DNA from: Anisakis pegreffii
Taxonomy: Eukaryota; Nematoda; Chromadorea; Rhabditida; Anisakidae
Reading direction: 5' to 3'
DNA length: 64,000 bases
Assembly: GCA_035041965.1 (NCBI GenBank)
Contig: JAPYMA010000407.1
Coordinates: 1 to 64,000 of the forward strand
Made by a program: the position numbers and the translations under genes. Positions within the stretch are counted from its first letter, which is position 1. Every line of letters begins with the position of its first letter. Positions 25,061-39,900 of this stretch are shown in pieces. The notes under the pieces are model-generated. The model was given only the letters and a program-made list of their open reading frames with translations. It was not told where the DNA came from and made no database searches.

Positions 25061-25742
25061 GGTTAAATGACTACGGCAACTAGCCCCACCCATAGTTAAT
25101 GCAACCAACAGAAGTAGTACCCCCGGGGATAAATGATTACGGTAATTAGCCACACCCATAGTTAATGCAATTGCTATCCAGCCTGGATTCATTTCAGTTG
25201 GTATTAGTATGTGTGCGACTTCTAGCACATACTAGGCCAATTACTCTTCAGCTTCGAGAACAAGTTTGTAATTTTTGATTGTATTCTATTTTACACCTCG
25301 TCTAAATTGATGATATTCTTAATTTGAATGCAAACTCTACCCAGTTGTTGTTTAGTGTTTATCATTGGTTTATTTCTCGTTGCATGGATCACAATTAGCT
25401 GTAAGCATGCTCATTTACTCAAACTGAGTTAATTTCAGTTGAAATACTTCTCATTGTTCCAGAAAGCAGTTGTACATATGCGAGGTTAGCTGTGGCAGAA
25501 CGTCTTCATGCGTGCGATGGCTGAGGCGTGTTCTGTGTGTGTTAGATCACGCCGCCTTTTTCCTTAACCTATACTGCAGGATCACCTTTCTTTACTTCGT
25601 ACATTTATTGTGATTAATTAAACGTTTACCGTATTTTCTCCCGCAATCTTGAATCGTAATTTCGTATTTGCAGTGTTGAAAAGGTGTGAAAGAAAATATT
25701 AATCGTTATTTCAATCGGTATTCAATCAGTTAACCAACAACA
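25061..25742. other. Upstream region of the RPC5 gene
   Basis: Sequence between the satellite and the RPC5 start. A degenerate direct repeat lies around 25075-25170, where two copies of a TTAGCCxCACCCATAGTTAATGCAA-type segment occur about 70 bases apart. No TATA-like element can be assigned. Confidence 0.4.
25664..25673 (+). promoter_or_regulatory. Candidate trans-splice acceptor of RPC5
   Basis: GTATTTGCAG ends at 25673, 69 bases before the RPC5 ATG, with no matching donor evident upstream. In nematodes such a site commonly takes the spliced leader. This is inference; an ordinary 5' UTR intron would look the same. Confidence 0.35.
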
Positions 25743-28700
25743 ATGCTTCTCAATGATGTCGAAATGAAAGAAGAATGTGAGGATATCGATGAAGAGGATC
25801 CGGTCGTTTCTGAAGTAAAAATCATTGTTTTTTCTTTTGTTTTGCACTTACCTATCAGATTCCAAGGCTATTTTGTATATTGACTTATTTTATGTTCCAT
25901 TTACGTTTCAGTCAAATGTCTTGCATGTGAGGCTGAAGCGAAACTGTATCATGAGAACATATCCATTGCGTCTAAATGTTCCTCCACTGTAGTCGATGAA
26001 TAAATTAAAGTTTTGAATGAATCTCGTAGAGGTAGTATAGGTGCTGTGTAGACTGTTAAATTATCGCACAACTACATTTTTATTTTGTTAATCATGTAGT
26101 AACAATTCGTTGCACTGTGTGGCGCTATTATGGGATAACAACAATTGCTTGAGTGTATCCAGTTTGATCCGCTCACGACTCGAGTGCGCTTCCAATCAGT
26201 TTTACCTTTTCCTCAGAGAAATTTTAAAAACTGTTTCCAAAAGAAAAAAATTATCATTTTGTATGCTATGCTATGTAATGAACTATGTGCTTCAGTTTGA
26301 TGTTGTCGTGTGTAGAACGACACCAAACGGTGAGTTATATCGAATACAATATCCCACTCGTAAGTGTGACCCTTACGCTTCGAAACGTGCGAAGGCAAAA
26401 TTCAAGAAATCCGTTAAAATGGTTAGTGACAATGTATAATTGTATTAGAATATTCATTTGTTTGTCAGGCTGCTCAATCGTTTAACTTTGATAAAACACT
26501 TGCGTTCATAACATTTATGTAACCGACATTCATCGGTTAACCGTTCAGAAAGTTTATTTATATTGAGACTTGGAGACTGTTGTCACCTATAGAAAAGCGG
26601 ATGCTATCTGCCCTATTTTTTGAATTATTCGATCAGTTTCATTTGGAGTTCTCGGAATGAACGTCTCCATAATGCAAAACTTTTCGTCTCAGAGAAGAAA
26701 ATCTGGAAGTAGGTTACGTATCAGGAGTTGTACCGACGAAATGAATGTTCCTTGTGTGATTTCTTCAAATTCCCACATTATCGATGTATTACACTCATTC
26801 CCAGAATGCATTTGTTTTCTTTGTATTCAGTTAGAAATGAAACTAATGGCCGATACAGAATCGGGTTCATTTGATCGAGGTAAAGCTGAACATCTGGCCA
26901 CGGTATCCACTGGCGGTGGTCGACAGCCCGCTGGTACGTCATCTTCTGCATCGTACGTTATCAGTTTCTCCTTGTTCTTTCATTTCAGTTATTTGATTCA
27001 TCGAACACATTGTTGAACAAAGAAGTTCTTGAAATGCTCTGAACGTTTATCTATTCATCCTATACTCCCATATTTTTCTCGTCTTCCAACCACTTTATTT
27101 TGACTGTTCTTCCAACCTGAATGTTTTATTTTGTCATTATTTGACTTCCATGAAAATTTCATGTGTACAGTCTTATTTTACTCCAGAAAAATGCTAGATG
27201 AAGAAGTATACACCGGACAGAGTTTCCAGAATATTTCACCGGTTCATTATGCGATTGGTTTTTTCATTGATCGTGGGTTCCATTCGATTATTTTGCTTTC
27301 GTTTATTTTTGTTCTCGATTGGATAATAAATTCAGTAATCTTAGACTTAAATGAATGTGTTTGTAAAGTGATTCCACAGTAAAGCGTGTCACATCTTTAT
27401 CGTGTTTGTAAGCGAATAAACTCAGGGATTTAGTTATTGCTGTCGCAAGTAAATATTGCGAATGACCCTCATTTGGGATTATTTCTATCACTCCAATTGA
27501 ATATGTTTCTTATTGATCATCTGATTGATCATATTTTTTCTTGTGTGTGTATAAAAATCAGTTTTTTCGTTGATATGATTTATTAAATCAATTAAATGAA
27601 TAAAAAGTGTGCGAAAGACTGACAATGAGACTTGCCCGTTTCATTTACAGTAAGTTACAAGGTGTGTTATTCGTTGGCGATAATGAGTTGAAGTTAAAAT
27701 GAATAGTTGAATTCAGATGTTCTTCATCTGTGTCCAATGAAAGGAACATTTGAAATGCGACGATCAATCAATTACATAAATGAGTGTGGTGGTAAGAGCA
27801 GTTCGGGCGTGGTGGATTCTGAAGGTTTTCCTTCTTTTTTCTTTTTTAAAGATCTTAGTAACGACTTATAAGATTATAATTCGTGATTTTACGGCAACCT
27901 GAATTGTTAAATTAGCAACAAGAACTAACTACTCATTGAGATCGAGTGCAAATCTTTTATATTCTTTTTTTCGTTTGCTTTATTTGTTTCATATTTCAGG
28001 TCGAGGCGTTATTTTATTCTATTCAACTGTTTTATATTAGGAATTGTTTTTTTCATTTTTTGCCAAAGCTCAATTCAGTTCAATTTGTTGAAATACCTTT
28101 AATAATTTCAATGAATGTTGAAGTAGAATGGAATAGTTATCCAATTGTTTTTCCGAATTCTGTTTTCGAAAATGTGATTATAATATTTCTTTCTGTTCAG
28201 CTGACGATATGGACTCCGAGAACGAGCAAGGACCGGGTCCAGCACCATTGCGGGTTCGTTTTCTGAAGCCGGAAACTGAAAAGCAGAAGAAGAGAAGGGA
28301 GGAATCATCGCTACATCGTAGTAAATTGATTGAAAAAGATCCGTGGATCCCGCTCGATATACACTCTGAATTGGTTCGTTTATGTCGTAACTCGTCATGT
28401 TTGTTTCCATTTTCTCAACCAATCAGAATCTTCTCTCTTCGAAATTTCTTGATCAATTCTTGTCAAAATATTGTTCGGTGGAAAGTAAACAACAAATCGT
28501 GTTGATAATAACTTTACAAATGTCTCAGCTCGACTCTTTATTCGAATTCTTCATTCCAGGAAAGCGTGTCAAAACAGAAACGCGATGCTCTAATCTCGCC
28601 TCGCGATCTGAACAAATCAATTACGACGGCACCTGACCCCGAAGATTTAATTCAGGAAGCAATCGTTGGTAGCAAAATGGCTCAGTTGTAAGTTGTATTC

Positions 28701-30360
28701 GTTTAGTTGCTTTATTTTGACAGTAACTTTCGACAACCTCATCAAAACAGTTTTATGCAGCTACACAAGGGTTTATGCTAGCATATATAAATTAGCAGTG
28801 CTCGAATTTGTCCATTATTGATATCCCTTTGTAACATCTGAAAATGAATTAACGTTCAATGCATTTTCATTGTCGCTTTTGAGTGATCAAATTTGGTATT
28901 GGTTACATTGAGAGCATTCACATTTTTTTCTTTCCATTCACAAGGATTATGAGTGGTTGTGTTCGGATGTATAATACAATGAAATAGATAATTGAAGGGA
29001 TCTCGAGAAAACTGAACAGTTGATTCCATTGCGTCGTATACGTTACTTGAGTGATGAGGATCAAGTTCATGCAGTCATCATTAAAGGTAATAAATCGAAT
29101 CATATTGATTCTTATTCGATCATTTTGATATCTTATCAGGCCCTGTCGCGTACAATCAAGCGCTATTCACGATGAGTTCCATCTGAGCTAGACTCATTCG
29201 CGCTTTGAGTATAATGTTCATGTGATGTGCACTTCAGCGCGAGTCATAACAACAACCGAAGCGATGCGTTATGTTTCTGAGGAAATCACACGCGATGCTT
29301 TCCTGACGTACGTGCGCGATTATGCACACATGGTCAATGGTGTGTGGGTGATCAAAAGTGAAATGCTTTATCCTGGAGAACATCAAACGGCTTGGCGATC
29401 TGCAAGAGACCTCGCGCTTTGCTTGCTTACTTCAAATCTACCTGTTAGAAGGTGACTTTTACGTTCTGATATACTCATCCGACTATGTGCATTATTTGCC
29501 TTAAAATGATCTTAGATTTTGAAAATAAATTTTCAGATCAGATTTTCGTAATGCGTTTGGGCTGAGCATCGCTGATCTGGATACCATTTTGAATACTTTT
29601 GCCAAGCTGGATCCGAAATCAGATGAGCGTCGCTGGATTCTGAGGGTTCATTCTGACGAAACGTTTGGAAAAAGGTAAACGAAATCAACCAATTCTAAGT
29701 CGTTGATCGATTGCTCTTGTGTGATTCAACACGTTATCTTTTGTTTATTTATGAATCCATTGAAGTGTGCTGAATTTAGCAAAAATTAATCAGTATGGAG
29801 TTATGCGAATGCATTATAATTGGTTGAGTGAGAATTGTATAATGATGCGATCGAATTGAATTGTCAGTTCAACGATGTGATCGTGACAAGTTCATTGTTG
29901 TTGTTTTCAGTAAATTAGAACTTGAAATAATGGTTAATGAGAGACGTTATTGGCATAAACGATGGGAGCAGATCCATCGATATTTGAATGCGCAAGAAGC
30001 AAAAGCAAAAACTGTGTCGCAAACAAAACGACAAAGCAGCCCAAGGTATCATTCATTTCATTCAACTCTGTCTGCTAATTTCATATTGGGAATAATTTTC
30101 ATCATTTGAAAATTGAGTAGCAACGAAAATTATTCCGCGACGTTTAGTTTCAGTTTGATATTTGTTTTCTCGTCCTAAAAGATCAATTTGCTTTGACTGC
30201 AAATCATCGAACTTCTCCCTGCTCTGATCATGCTTCATCCAAATTCTAAAGCTTGTATCTTCACTTGATTGACTATTTCCACTGCAGGAGAGGTAGTGTT
30301 TCGACAGGTGGCGTGAAGAAGAAGACAGCCAATGCTATGAAAACCGTTATCATAGATTGA
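25743..30360 (+). CDS. POLR3E: DNA-directed RNA polymerase III subunit RPC5
   Basis: A subunit of nuclear RNA polymerase III, which makes tRNA, 5S rRNA and other small RNAs. RPC5 (yeast Rpc37) pairs with RPC4 and helps initiation and termination. Exons: 25743-25814, 26296-26421, 26831-26933, 27171-27272, 27717-27791, 28201-28373, 28560-28687, 28998-29086, 29238-29451, 29537-29674, 29911-30045 and 30288-30360. They join in phase to give 475 residues. The acidic start (DEEDPVV) leads into the Sin-type domain with ELYRIQYPTR. Then come LHLCPMKG, LRVRFLKPETEKQ with DPWIPL, and VWVIKSEMLYP with a following ARDL, each matching the animal family in order. The protein is shorter than the vertebrate form. 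The exon 8 acceptor (ATTGAAG, 28997) is unusual but is required by phase and similarity. ATG 25743 is the first in frame. Confidence 0.92.
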
Positions 30361-33300
30361 ATTAAAAGATGCGATTCTCAGTGAACACTTTGTATGAAAT
30401 CATTTATTACCATCTCTAATTAACATAAATATCTTGAAAATTAGTAATATCATATTGTTTGATAGCCGAGCTCATTCTTAGTGAATGAAAAGTTTCGTAA
30501 AATCAATTCTTGTCAAGTATCAAGTATTAATTATAGTCATATGTAACAGTGCCGTTTTTATAATGATATTTGTTTGTACAATTAATCTGTTTTGTGTTTG
30601 ATTGCTGCCTTTATTTCAATTTCAATTAATCTTTAACCATGTTGATTATGTAACGCAGTACTCATTTTTGAGGCTGTGATATTCATTGATTCGTTGATAA
30701 ATTATAAATATATCTGTGAAATATTCAGTTGTTAATTGATTGATTGTTGTTATTATCGTTAATATTCTGTTTGTTATTGCTAATGCCAACAATAAAACAT
30801 CTCAACAAAACTATTCGTTACAACATCATGGGAAGGCAACTGAAAACGTCGAAAATGGCCGAATTTGGTCAAAAACACTGAATAAAAGAGAATATGGAGG
30901 AGTATTCGGGGTTAATATATTGAATTATTTGGGCGTAAGTTTAATGGAGAAATGATGCATAAACGATGAATTTAGAATGTGAAAAGAAAAATACAAGAAG
31001 TGATGAATAAACAGTACGTATTGAGATTAGAATGCTATTGTAAGGAAGATGCATAAGACTTGGTTAAAAGATGATACATGCAATCTGAATCTCGTTAATC
31101 ACTACAAAGATGTCGACATCATCCATACAAATAATATAATAATGCCATCGAAATAATAGTTTTTAGTAACCATTTGGTGACTTAGTTGTTTGTCTTGATA
31201 ACAGAGTAAGTTGATTATATGTGGAATGAAATAATGTGAAGATAACACCATGAACTGATTGATAAAACGTTTGAGGGATAGATGTCATGATGTAAGGTCG
31301 TACTGAGTTACGAGTGTTTCTGAATATCTGAGATAACTCTCACAGCGAGATTCAGCGGATATGAACGACCTTTACAGCGATCGTTTCAGAGTGTATAACT
31401 CGTCAATGATTCGTCACACAGAAAACATTCAAAAATTATTGTTCGTTCATTTCTAAAAATATGTTCGCTATGTAAAATATCAAAATGTGATTTACATGTA
31501 TGGCGATTCAAATATGCATTGCGCTGTATCACTTGAGTGCTTATTTTCGTTCGTTCATTTCTGAAAGTGTGCTAATCTGATTTTATGTTCGCTATATCGT
31601 TCACTGGTAAATGCTTTTGTGGTATGAAGCAGTTGGGCATAGATTCTGACAGGAAATGCACACAAAATTGTAATCGGGAGCTTTATTAGATCGTGAAGTT
31701 AACTGAAGCCTTATTTTTCTTTGCAGTTAGATGATTTTAGTAGTTTTTTTTTACAATTATTGCGGTTGTATTTGGTTGTATTTGGTTTCATTCTCTGCAA
31801 ACATCATTCAGGGCCAGTAAATATTTCGTGCAAGTTGGAAACTATACAAATATAACAATGAACGATATTAGCGTATTACTGTAATTTATCCTCAAATGCT
31901 TGGTTTGTTGCCCCTATTCTTATTGTTGACAATCGCGGGTAACAGAATATTATTTATTACTATGTGTAAGCAGGAATATTACTCCGTATTGTTGTTTTAA
32001 CACCAAATATTAATATATTGTTGTTATTGTTATTTGAATACCACATTACGTCGAATGCTATTCATTTAATATTGTACATTGATGTTGTTGTTATTTTATT
32101 TAACTATTGCATAATACCAAATATTGCTGATTTGTTAGCGCTATTTTAATGAAAAGCTGATTAAATTAATTTGATATTGTGTTGATCAATTTTATGTCGT
32201 ATATACGCATTCAAGACACATTCCTATAGCGGTGTAGCATTGTATCTTCAGAGTACATAATACAAATGTGCAGAATGAATGGTGATTGCATCCGACCGAT
32301 AGTCGGTCGAAAAAATCCGATGATTTTGGTCGGAGTCAGATTCCGACCGAATACTTTGGAATGTCGGTCGGATTCCAAGATGTCGAGTCGGTTGGATTCT
32401 GACCGGACGGACAGATGTGATAATTGGTTGGGATGGTGGAAAGTCAAGTGATAAACGGTAACACCAGAGTCATATGTAAATTGAGATGTCGTTTATCATA
32501 CATATTTCATCTCGAAAAATTTTGCTTTTGCAAACAGAAAGTTTAGGAAAAGCGAACAAAGTATAGATCACAAATAAGTCCTGGTTGAATGACGAGTAAC
32601 AAAGACAAACGGAAATGGCACTCTTTTCAAAAGACAACAAATCGACTGCAGCAAATAAGTGACGTGATACTATTCTTATAGGGATTTGAACTGGAACACT
32701 GCGAGGTTATGGCATAATTCAAGCAAAAAAAACCTCAGCTGTCGCAGAGCCGAATTCATACAGCAGTAGAATTATTAAGAATGATAATTACACATCATTG
32801 CAGAGAACCAGTCGAACGACTTCACATAATGACGAGGAAATATTATTAGGGCAAAGTATCGTTCGAATGAGGTGATATAATTCCAGCTGGGGTGTAGTCA
32901 GTGTATTTCATGCTAAGATACCAAAGGATCGCTTTTCAACTGTGTATTGAAGACATTCGTTCATTGATGGAAATTCTCACTATTTCTCACCCCATTGATT
33001 CAATAGAGTTATTCCTACACCCACGACAAAAAATGCATTCACATAAAAGGACCCATTCCACCTTTTCCTTCTGCGGGCAGGTAACAGTCACTCAGCAGTT
33101 TGATGCATTATAAATCAACAAGGAATGACGGAACAATACAAAAGAAATGTTGAAAATCAAATAACATATAAAATGTTTCAGCCAAATTTTTAAATTTACA
33201 TAATTTCATCGTCAAAGGATCACAAATTTCGCAAGAACAACATCCCTAACAACATAAAAACGATGCTAAACTTCAAGAGGTGATAAAAGAAGTTCACGGC

Positions 33301-33945
33301 TTTAGTCACAGCACCTTTCCTGGAGGACGCTATCAATCTTACTAAAATTATGATTCACTATGTTTTTATGGGTGCCTAATATGTAGGCAATTCGACCAGC
33401 AAAATTATCCAAGAAGAAATATATGAAATTAATTGATTGATGTTCTCGATTCATCGATGCCTATCATTAAGCTTAGAAGTAAGAATGCATTGACTGATGG
33501 TCAAACATCTAGGAAAGTGGTCACCGTGACAAAGCGCTTCACTGAGTGTAATTAAAATGAAAATAACGACGTGAAGTCGCTTGAAGAATTTTCATCGACC
33601 TGAATGCCAAAGGAATGAATCTCAAAAGGCCTCGAAAAACGTTGAGCGATAACTGCCGGCCTCAACTGATCACCTCGTATTGTACCCGTTAAATTCATTT
33701 CGAATATACGACCCGATAATGATCGAAAGAATTCTGTGATGAGTGACTGAAACGAAGAACTCGATTGGCTATTTGAGCAATTTGAAAAGTTCAATGATTC
33801 AAAACGTATAAAAAACTTTGGAGAATTTATTTTTAGAATATGCAGAGCGCTGAATATTATTATGAAGTTATTATGTTAGTATGAATGCTAAATGGAGAAT
33901 GCTATGAAATAAAGTTTGATTCTGAACGTTCGAAAATCGCAATTT
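30361..33945. other. Intergenic between RPC5 and the mannosidase
   Basis: No gene recognised. The left part should be the RPC5 3' UTR. T-rich sequence with TTGTTATTG words fills 31900-32150. A TCGGTCGG-rich patch lies at 32290-32420. Confidence 0.45.
32290..32420. repeat. Cluster of TCGGTCGG palindromes
   Basis: CGACCGA (32293-32299) faces TCGGTCG (32303-32309), and TCCGACCGA (32342-32350) faces TCGGTCGGA (32364-32372). Further GGTCGGA, GAGTCGG and GACCGG words follow to 32420. The motif density is strikingly above that of its AT-rich surroundings. Confidence 0.6.
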
Positions 33946-36900
33946 TCAATCGACGAAAATTATCCCGGTGATAATTCGTGGCTCGTAACACACAATATAT
34001 CCTGGTGATAATTTCACAATCACCTCGTCGTTGTCGCAGTCAGCGATTTTTGATTCAACGTCGCAACTGTAAGGGAGACGTCGGAGAGTGACCAGTATGA
34101 AATTTTTATCGATGTATCGTAAATTTATCAGTTGTATATTGCATGGAAGTGGTTGAAAAATAGCTTTTGATGGATTTGAAGCACCTGAAATAGCACGATC
34201 TACTTCTAGCAAGTGGATGAATGCCAGCCACTGAATGCAGTTCATTTACGAAAATCATCCTCATTCAGCTGTCATAAAAGTATTTTAGAATTTATTATTT
34301 TACTTGTTTTTATTATAGCAAGTGCTATTTTACTGTATTAACAATTGAGAAAAGAAGTGAATGCGATAATGCGTCTTATGAATGGTTTTTCACACAAACT
34401 TGAGTGAGTGGTTGATCCGGATTGAATAAACAAATTAGGTGGGTATAACAATTCATCGAAAGATCGTTGCACAGTTAATGAGTGGAAGAGAGTTGGCGAA
34501 GACGTCGATGGTGATGAACGATTGGATCGTTTTTCAAAAACAATTCGGTATTTTAGTTCCGATGGATAACTCTAAAAATTTTGATCAAACAATTCTGAGA
34601 TACAACAAACCAATATATCATTTCATTTTTCCGTTTAAAAAAATTCTTCAACACCTGCGGTTGTTTTTCAAAAAAAGCTTAACATTCACTCATAAGCGAA
34701 AAACACTGGACTTGTTCTAATGAACTCACAGAACATTGAAATTATTTGAACTTCTTCTTCCTTTCCTATGCATGTAAACATCAACTGAAAGCAATTATGT
34801 AAACTTGCGAAGCCCATTATTTTTAAATTTCATTAGATCTTATTTTCTTAAGTGAAACCCATCAATCTTACGAAAGCGTTGGGGTAAGTTCGTGACCTTC
34901 CCTTGTTAGTGCATTTCCATCACTAGCAGTACACCAAACCCCATAACAATGCAGCATCACATTACCTCACTGGCTTCTCCGAATCCGACCCCTTTTCCGT
35001 CGTCACCCAACAATCGCCTGTCCAGCATAACACTCAAACCACCTGAATTCAAAGACGTTGCACCGGTTGGTTGTCCGCTAAGCAATGTCATTCTTATTCT
35101 ATCATCTTCAATCATGGCTTCACTTGCTACCGGATATATATTCGTTTCCATTGGTATATTTTCATCGTAACTGGAAATTTAAGGTATTATTCGGCGTCGT
35201 ATTCTGTTATGACTTCCTATATCTGCCAGAATAAGTGTGCGAATTCACCAACTAAACTCAGAAGTGATCAAATTCTCAATCATCATTTGCTGAATCGCTG
35301 GATTTTTCTGGGAACTGCTTTTCGTTCGGTTCTGCCACTCAAAGATTCAATGTTCTTTGAGAGTCAATTTTGAGATTGGTCATGTGCTATTTCTTCTATC
35401 AACTCGGAGTTGTACGGGGAGTTGAGCGATTTTCTAAGATAACTTTTAGGAAGTGAACAGGAAACATCACGAACCATCTCTCGCGTAAATTGAGTCCATT
35501 ATTATCAGTGTAAAATGTAGCATTATTACGAATTGATGTATCGAATTGCATCATCAATGTTGTATCATTGATCTGAGTAGCATTTGACCACACATTCAAC
35601 AATATCGATTTTGAGGAAACGCCTTCATGATACATCATCGTTGATGTATAACTCACTTCAGGAGAAATTCGTTCATATATTGTTGAATACAACGGACCAT
35701 TCACTAAATACATCTCTTTTCTGTCCAGTCTTCGTAATTCCTTCAAAATTTAGGAGGATCACTATTCACACCAACGTTATCATCAATGTATGAAAACTCC
35801 CGAGCTGGATTACTTTGTCGTTATGGAATAGAAATATATTGCAGTTATTCTTAGCGATATTAAAAGGCCTGATTGTGCTATCGATACTAACAGTAACAGC
35901 AATGTGATAAGAATATTGCTGACAATAATGATAAGAACAGAATCAAAACTAGGAATCTTTATGATATCAGAATATAACAGAATTCACAAACTGTTGTTGA
36001 CGGTCCATTAGTGTAAACCACATAGGCACCACCAAAATCACTTTGCTTAGTGAAGCGAACGTTGAATCGTATCCTCTCATCATCATCTGCTCCAATACTT
36101 AGTACCTTAATGAACATCCAGAATGCAGATGTGCAGCCGAGAGAAGGGGTGGGAAGGGAAGTACCAAGAGTTTGTTAGCTCTCTCAAATTTGAAACTGGA
36201 CTCCCTTAAGATTTGTAATTATTTGCTCTAATCAGTAATTCAAAGCCACTGGTCTGCATGAATATTGCAATATGAATTTAGAAATTCTTCAGCTACATTC
36301 TACGAATTCGAGATGAATTGATTCAGAGGAATCACACATAAGGAAGTAGTAATTACTAACATTTCTTTCATCGTTCACTGGATCCCATTCTAGAGAATAA
36401 AATGCATTTTGTAGTTTTAACGTTCCATTCAATCGACTTCTTGGGAAATTAAGCCTGTAATGGAGAATATCGTCACACCGACGGAAGCGTGAGGTTCCGA
36501 ATGAAAAGAATTTAAAGACGCATGTCGCTTATTTGTTTGCGTTGCATTTTCAGCACAAAGGATGAGTTGCATTTTCCAGCGTAAGGAACGGTAAAGGACG
36601 AGAGTCATTTATATTCGACCAATTACTAGTCCAGAGAGTATTACTTCATGACCTAACCCTTGTTCACATTGCCGATAACAACCGATCGTTGAAAGTTTTG
36701 ATAGCGAGTGATTTGATAATTCATTTCGAATTTCCACTTGTGCAATAGTGAACGCATCAACTGTGAGGTAGAAAGATAACTGGAAATTTAAGCATTAGAA
36801 GTTTGTTTTTCACAGCATGTTTCTGGACAGATACACAAAACTCTTCTCATCGATGTCCACTGAAAATGTTTCTTCAAATTATTCCGTGACTGTTTTCCAT

Positions 36901-39900
36901 TCAAGTAAAGCAATTTTCAGTTCGCGGGATTATAATTATTTATTCGGCAACTATATGAGTCGCTTGTAACATGAGTTGTTGTATGGATGATAATGATGGA
37001 GGAGATATCGTTCTCCTCATTATCTATTATTTTTTAAGGTCATTGGAGGTCAAAACAACGCAAAAAATAATTTGATGCATGATAGAACTGATATTATAGT
37101 GAAATGAATATTGCAACAAGTTGAATTCAACGACTGATGCGTTTTACCGTGAAAATCTCACTGACGATACCGTCGGCATCAAATAAGGGTCCCAACTGCG
37201 CCTCAATTTGTTGACCATCATAAAAAACGCTCACATCAAGCGTATTCACACGAACTGTTATAAGTTGCTCGGAACGATACGAATTTTGATTGAACACAGT
37301 CACATGCACTCTTGAATATGTTTTAATTACGTTCACTGTTGCTGACAAATAATGTACCACGTTCACAGTTGACTGCTTCCAGCACTTTCGAATATAAATA
37401 TTGATATTTTTGGATGAATCCAGCTAAGAGGTGAGACGAAAATTTGGATTCGTTAAAAAAATATATAATGAACTAGTTCAAAATCACCTTCTGTTTCCTT
37501 GACCAAATCGCAGAACTTTTTGAGGTAATAGCTGACTTGTGAAGTTATCTGGTGTAAGATCAATCTGAAACCAACAAACACATCAAGAACCATGATCTCC
37601 CTCAAAGTACTATTGATCAGCGACCCTTGTTCACTTTGCTTCTCGTATTCATTACATCTTAGAGGCATCAGTACTACGGTAAAAATTCCTTTAAATAACA
37701 TAAACAACTAACTGAGGAAAGGAATAGGTTTCCATGCGGACCGTTTTGCAATTGCGCCAAGAACTTTTCCTGTTCGCTATGGATTACATTAAGGGCTTTT
37801 CGTAATCTGTAAATAGCACTCCTATCTTCCGAACAAATCAAAACACTGTGATTCTTCTCACTTGAATGAACTGATCTTGCTGATTCCGTAACTGGGAAAT
37901 GATAAACAGGTATTAGAAAATAGATAAGATACCACTCATCTATGCTTCGAGAACATTGGTTTCATATTATTCCAAGTAAGGATCGGTTTCTATTTAGTGA
38001 GAGCATACCTGTTACTAATTGAAAATTACTTAGGAATCAGATTCTTTTTTGAATTCACCATTGAAACAATCAGTTGGTGTTGATATGCTCTGAGAAAATG
38101 ATGAGCCCAACAAAGCAAAGTTAAGTTGAAAGCTGAGACCTCTTCAGATAATCAAGCATAACTGGGCGTTGACTTGTTCCAGTGATTGCATCATGATGTT
38201 GAAATAGAGCTAAATCACGTCTCGAAATTTCATTTCGTTCACTGATTTCAGCACATGTTCCAACAGCAACACATAATAAATCAACAGCGCGCAACTTCGC
38301 CTTAATAATTTGAAAATTCATTTTTTCGGGAAACGCTTTAAAAATTTACCCGTCATTTGCAAGCACTGTTCAGATCTTTGCAATCAACTGTAGAGTATCT
38401 TCGAATAAATAAAAACCAAATAAAGCATCATGTACCTGTACGATGCGTTCGAATCGCTTGTGATAGGGTCGATGATTGTAGAAACCAGTCCAACTTCCAC
38501 TAAGCGTATTCAGATTATCTACATATGGGAAGAAATCACCATCAAGCAAAGGAAATGATTCGGTCCCTTGCAAGGAATCGAAAAAATCGGTCACTGTACC
38601 GAATTGCACCTGCATGACAACAAATATAGGAGTCAGTTGTTCTTGAAGGGACATATTATCAGATTAGAACGAATAACCCACGCAGCCTAATATCAGTACG
38701 TTTTCTTCTCGGATTATTTTTTGCTATCTGGAATAGCTCTATAAGTGCAATCGAAAGTCGCCACTTTTATTTACTCCCATCAAAATAATATGAATGAAAA
38801 CATGCATTTGTTCGATCTTTTCTAGGGCATCATAGAATATAATGTGAAGTCTTTCTCTAAAGGTTTCATGGCCAATTTCATCTTTGAGTCACAGTTGAAA
38901 AGATTACCTTCATGTTGAAATGAGGATGTGAGTTAATGTATGAGAAAAGTTTTGAATAGATTTTGTGCACTTGTGGTAGATCCCCTGGATCTGAAAACGC
39001 AAAATCGTCGCCTACGGCAACGAGCACTGATCGTGAATTGTAGTAGGGTTGAAGTTGACTGTATTGCTTAGCCATTTGTTTAGCACTGCAATAACACATC
39101 CTTGAATGCAGTGAAATGGTTAATGTATGGACGATTCGATTTTGGGAATATTATCAGCTTTTGCTGATTTACAAAATTTTAGTTGATTTGCTGCTGGAAA
39201 GGGATTGCAATTTGGAAGTCTCCCTATTTCCTCAGTAACCGATTCAATAGCTGAAAGCATGGCATCGCCTAAACCAATGGTTCTCAGTTTTTGGTTAATT
39301 TGGAGGTGTCAAGAGGTAATGAAGGGAGTCGGGAAATTAGTATTTCGTGCAGTTGTTATTTTAAAATAGAACGTTATGGTGATGGTGTTTTTTAACTCGA
39401 ATATGTAAATGCGGTTAGTTTTCTGGCTCGTCAGGACCTAACAGGGTTTTCATTCTTTTCCTTGCTGTTGTAATCGCTCTCATAACTTTTATCACCAGAA
39501 GTGTTCTCTTTTGCTAATTTCTCATTCATTTCACTCAACAATCAAAGACAAATTCGCATTCTATCAAATACACTCTATAATCGATTATTAGACTGTCGAA
39601 CAATTGCTGTATTGTTGATTTCAGCTGTCAATACTCGTCAACGCATCCAGTAAATAGTATATGCTACAGAATAAGAAATCGACTCGAACGGTGAAGTGAA
39701 ACGAGACGAAGTGAATGAAAAAAACTCATCAAGAGAACGACACTCGCATGTGATAGCTATGAGAGTGAATACAACATGTCTGAAAAGAATGAGAATCCAT
39801 CTGAATCAGTTTGGAGTGAGCGCATCAGACATAATAGCTTTTCAAGCAACCTTAATCGATCTCATGAACAGTAAGAACGTCAGGAACAAACGGAAAACCG

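Noticed and set aside
28943..28986. Alternative RPC5 exon 8 start at TTCACAAG (28943)
   Set aside because: It has a better acceptor context, but the frame hits a stop after about 14 codons before the conserved part.
28918..29103. Minus-strand ORF over RPC5 exon 8
   Set aside because: Shadow of the plus-strand exon, whose frame matches RPC5 in order.
34439..34720. Plus-strand ORF
   Set aside because: It overlaps mannosidase exon 34400-34571, whose minus-strand frame has the conserved VFEKRS segment.
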